In this document: positions 62,481 through 64,000 of the stretch, in pieces | Numbering within the stretch: the first letter of the stretch is position 1 | Layout: each line of letters begins with the position of its first letter | Source of the DNA: Salicibibacter cibarius | GTDB lineage: Bacteria; Bacillota; Bacilli; Bacillales; Marinococcaceae | DNA length: 64,000 bases | Direction of reading: 5' to 3' | Assembly (NCBI RefSeq): GCF_016495725.1 | Contig: NZ_CP054705.1 | Span: 2,294,001-2,358,000, forward strand | Notes under the pieces: generated by a model | Seen by the model: the letters and a program-made list of their open reading frames with translations, nothing else | Told to the model about the DNA's origin: nothing | Databases searched by the model: none | Translations under genes and position numbers: made by a program

Positions 62481-62553
62481 TTTCCACCTCTCCTTTGTAT
62501 TTATTTATCAATGCCCTTGTCGCAATCAAGTGGTCATATGCCTGTGCTGTTTC

Positions 62554-63111
62554 CTAGTCGAATTGAGGCTCGCGTGAAAAGACTCTTCTTACCATAGGTT
62601 CAAAAAACTCAATCGGCAAATATTCATAATCCGGATCAAAACAATTTTGATCGTAATCCCTGCAAAACTTCACACAATCATCATAATAAGGGTGATCTTT
62701 AAAGTGGTCACGAGCATTTCTGTCTTCCTCAGATAGATGGCTCATGTAGTGTTGTTGAAATACCGGATGCATTTTTATGATCCATGTGACTTTTTTGGAT
62801 AGAAAAGGTTTAACGATGGCAGCTACCATTTCTCCGTGCGTATGAGGCGCTAATTCGTCACCGATATCATGTAAAAGTCCGCCTACAATCATATCCTCAT
62901 CTTCGCCATTTCTATAAGCTCTTGTCGCCGATTGTAAAGAATGCTCATAACGAGAGATTCTGTAACCACTAAAGCTATGTTGAAGTGCTTTAACTGTTTC
63001 CAATAACCGATCGGGAAGACCTGTATTAAAGCCATCTTCTAACTCCTCTAAATAAATGAAATCTTCCTCAGTTCCCTCATTCATCTCTCTAAAATTGACT
63101 ACTTTTTGCAT
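62554..63111 (-). CDS. HD-domain oxygenase-like protein (PhnZ/MIOX type)
   Basis: A 185-aa HD protein. Likely ligands H57 (YEHSLQ), H81-D82 (LLHDIGDEL), H92 (THGE), H115 (KMHP) and D154 (RDYDQ) follow the six-ligand pattern of mixed-valent diiron oxygenases PhnZ, TmpB and MIOX, which cleave C-C or C-P bonds with O2, rather than the phosphohydrolase pattern. Spacing H57 to H81 (24) and H92 to H115 (23) fits PhnZ. The HD-to-H92 gap is shorter. GAGGAGG lies before the ATG. An oxygenase role is inferred, and is supported by the ferredoxin and reductase in the same operon. Confidence 0.75.
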   Translation of the reverse strand: MQKVVNFREMNEGTEEDFIYLEELEDGFNTGLPDRLLETVKALQHSFSGYRISRYEHSLQSATRAYRNGEDEDMIVGGLLHDIGDELAPHTHGEMVAAIVKPFLSKKVTWIIKMHPVFQQHYMSHLSEEDRNARDHFKDHPYYDDCVKFCRDYDQNCFDPDYEYLPIEFFEPMVRRVFSREPQFD

Positions 63112-63131
63112 TGATTAGACCTCCTCAAATA

Positions 63132-63932
63132 TTAATTCAGTAAATCTGGCTGCTCATTGACAATACGTTCCCACAAGGGTTGGAAATTTTCCCAACCATC
63201 TTTTTCTCTTCCGACTTGCCGGGCTGTTAATTCAGCATTTTTTGGATCGATCGGATGGACGATACCTGCAGCTTCCGCTAGCAATTGTGATTGACAGGAA
63301 CGCTCCATTGTAATAAACCAAAAAGCTGCCGCGTCTACGGATTGCCCGACGGTTAAAGGACCATGACTCCTCAATAAAACTGCTTTATTGTTTCCTAATG
63401 CCTTAGCAACTTTTTCTCCCTCCTTGTCTTCGTATACAACGCCTGAAAATTCATCCAACACAGAATGATCATTATAAAAAGCGCAAGCATCCTGGGTAAG
63501 TGGATCAATCAATCGACCACTAGTAGACCAAGTTTTTCCATAAACAGGATGGGCATGAGCAGAAGCAATGACATCCGGCCTTGCTTTGTGCACAGCAGAA
63601 TGTATAGAGAAGGCCGACTTATGAATCGAATAGTCTCCCTCAACGACTTCTCCACGATCATTGACTAAGACAAGATCCGTTGTCTTAATCTCAGTAAAAG
63701 GCTTGCCATAGGGGTTCACCCATAAATGATCTTTATATTCCGGATCTCGATATGTAATGTGACCGGCTGCTCCCTCGGAAAATCCGAAGCGCCCAAATAA
63801 ACGAAAAGCCCCTGCCAAACGTTGCTTGCCATGTTCACGCTCTTCACTAACACTCTCAAACGAAGGGGGTTGTAAGTAGTCTTGAACATCGTTACCTTTT
63901 ATACGTTCTTTTTGCTCATCATTGATACTCAC
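63132..63932 (-). CDS. Class II aldolase/adducin family protein
   Basis: A 266-aa zinc aldolase-fold enzyme. AAGHITYRDPEYKDHLWVNPYG substrate loop, metal histidines in SAHAHPVYG and third histidine in LLRSHGPL. Members cleave or decarboxylate sugar phosphates and hydroxy-acids; longer ones such as this also act on non-phosphorylated aromatics and hydroxy acids. GGAG lies 9 nt before a GTG. Twenty nt separate it from the HD gene. It is the first gene of the operon visible in the window; only 68 bp of upstream sequence remain. Confidence 0.88.
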   Translation of the reverse strand: MSINDEQKERIKGNDVQDYLQPPSFESVSEEREHGKQRLAGAFRLFGRFGFSEGAAGHITYRDPEYKDHLWVNPYGKPFTEIKTTDLVLVNDRGEVVEGDYSIHKSAFSIHSAVHKARPDVIASAHAHPVYGKTWSTSGRLIDPLTQDACAFYNDHSVLDEFSGVVYEDKEGEKVAKALGNNKAVLLRSHGPLTVGQSVDAAAFWFITMERSCQSQLLAEAAGIVHPIDPKNAELTARQVGREKDGWENFQPLWERIVNEQPDLLN

Positions 63933-64000
63933 ATTTCTTCACTCCTTTTTTGACGAGCCTTGATTTTGGATCCAACGAAAAGTTCAGCAACTCTTTACAA

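Overview
The window reads as chromosome of a halophilic or haloalkaliphilic member of the Bacillaceae, perhaps near Salicibibacter; the genus is an inference from gene content, not a measured placement. Proteins and gene order are Bacillus-like (ynzC-yneA-lexA, tkt-sirA-yneF, ccdC/yneK-citB, yneP-yneQ), Shine-Dalgarno sites are strong and GTG/TTG starts are common. Exported lipoproteins are extremely acidic, and there are three separate systems for compatible-solute uptake: a BCCT carrier, an OpuA-type ABC operon with two binding proteins, and a ProVWX-type ABC operon. No rRNA, tRNA or CRISPR array was seen.

Layout. 1-5.7 kb: oligoendopeptidase F, an unknown gene, a SufT-like protein, 3-methyladenine glycosylase, PatA-type aminotransferase and a small unknown. 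5.6-7.4 kb: the BCCT betaine carrier behind a SigB-like promoter and an unusual hairpin leader. 7.4-10.7 kb: a BirA-controlled bioY-yhfT-yhfS operon. 10.8-15.2 kb: polysaccharide deacetylase lipoprotein, catalase and FetAB metal exporter. 15.8-20 kb: acyl-CoA ligase, MFS transporter and LysR regulator. 20.2-24.5 kb: D-serine dehydratase, XRE-cupin regulator, AzlCD and YitT. 24.6-31 kb: a 30-residue gene, CheW, the opuA operon (permease frameshifted) and an acidic SurA-like lipoprotein. 31-36.4 kb: spore-coat-like pair, hydrolase-metA-nadE-yneQ-yneP run, FbpA-like microprotein, YetF. 36.6-48.6 kb: aconitase to lexA core, then metallo-hydrolase, thioesterase and TetR. 48.6-51.1 kb: an IscB/omega-RNA element split by a nested IS200-type element. 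51.1-58.4 kb: TPP-riboswitch thiT, TetR-YhgE pair, ProVWX. 58.6-64 kb: a MITE, then a GntR regulator and a five-gene catabolic operon that pairs a PhnZ/MIOX-like HD oxygenase with a Rieske ferredoxin and its reductase; the operon may continue past the right edge.

The most unusual signal is non-coding. At least five spacers (near 11.7, 15.4, 36.5, 40.8-41.3 and 46.3 kb) hold tandem arrays with a 51-54 bp period, close to five turns of B-DNA. The units carry inverted repeats. Unit sequences differ between loci, but the dyads are kept, and in the 46.3 kb array the arms change in a compensatory way. Separately, a 98-bp hairpin element with a covarying base pair occurs twice (31.1 and 46.1 kb).

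Regulation visible in the sequence includes a BirA operator, a LysR box at about -65 of the MFS promoter, LexA boxes between yneA and lexA, two 27-bp TetR operators framing the yhgD-like gene, a TPP riboswitch with terminator, SigA and SigB promoters, and many intrinsic terminators.
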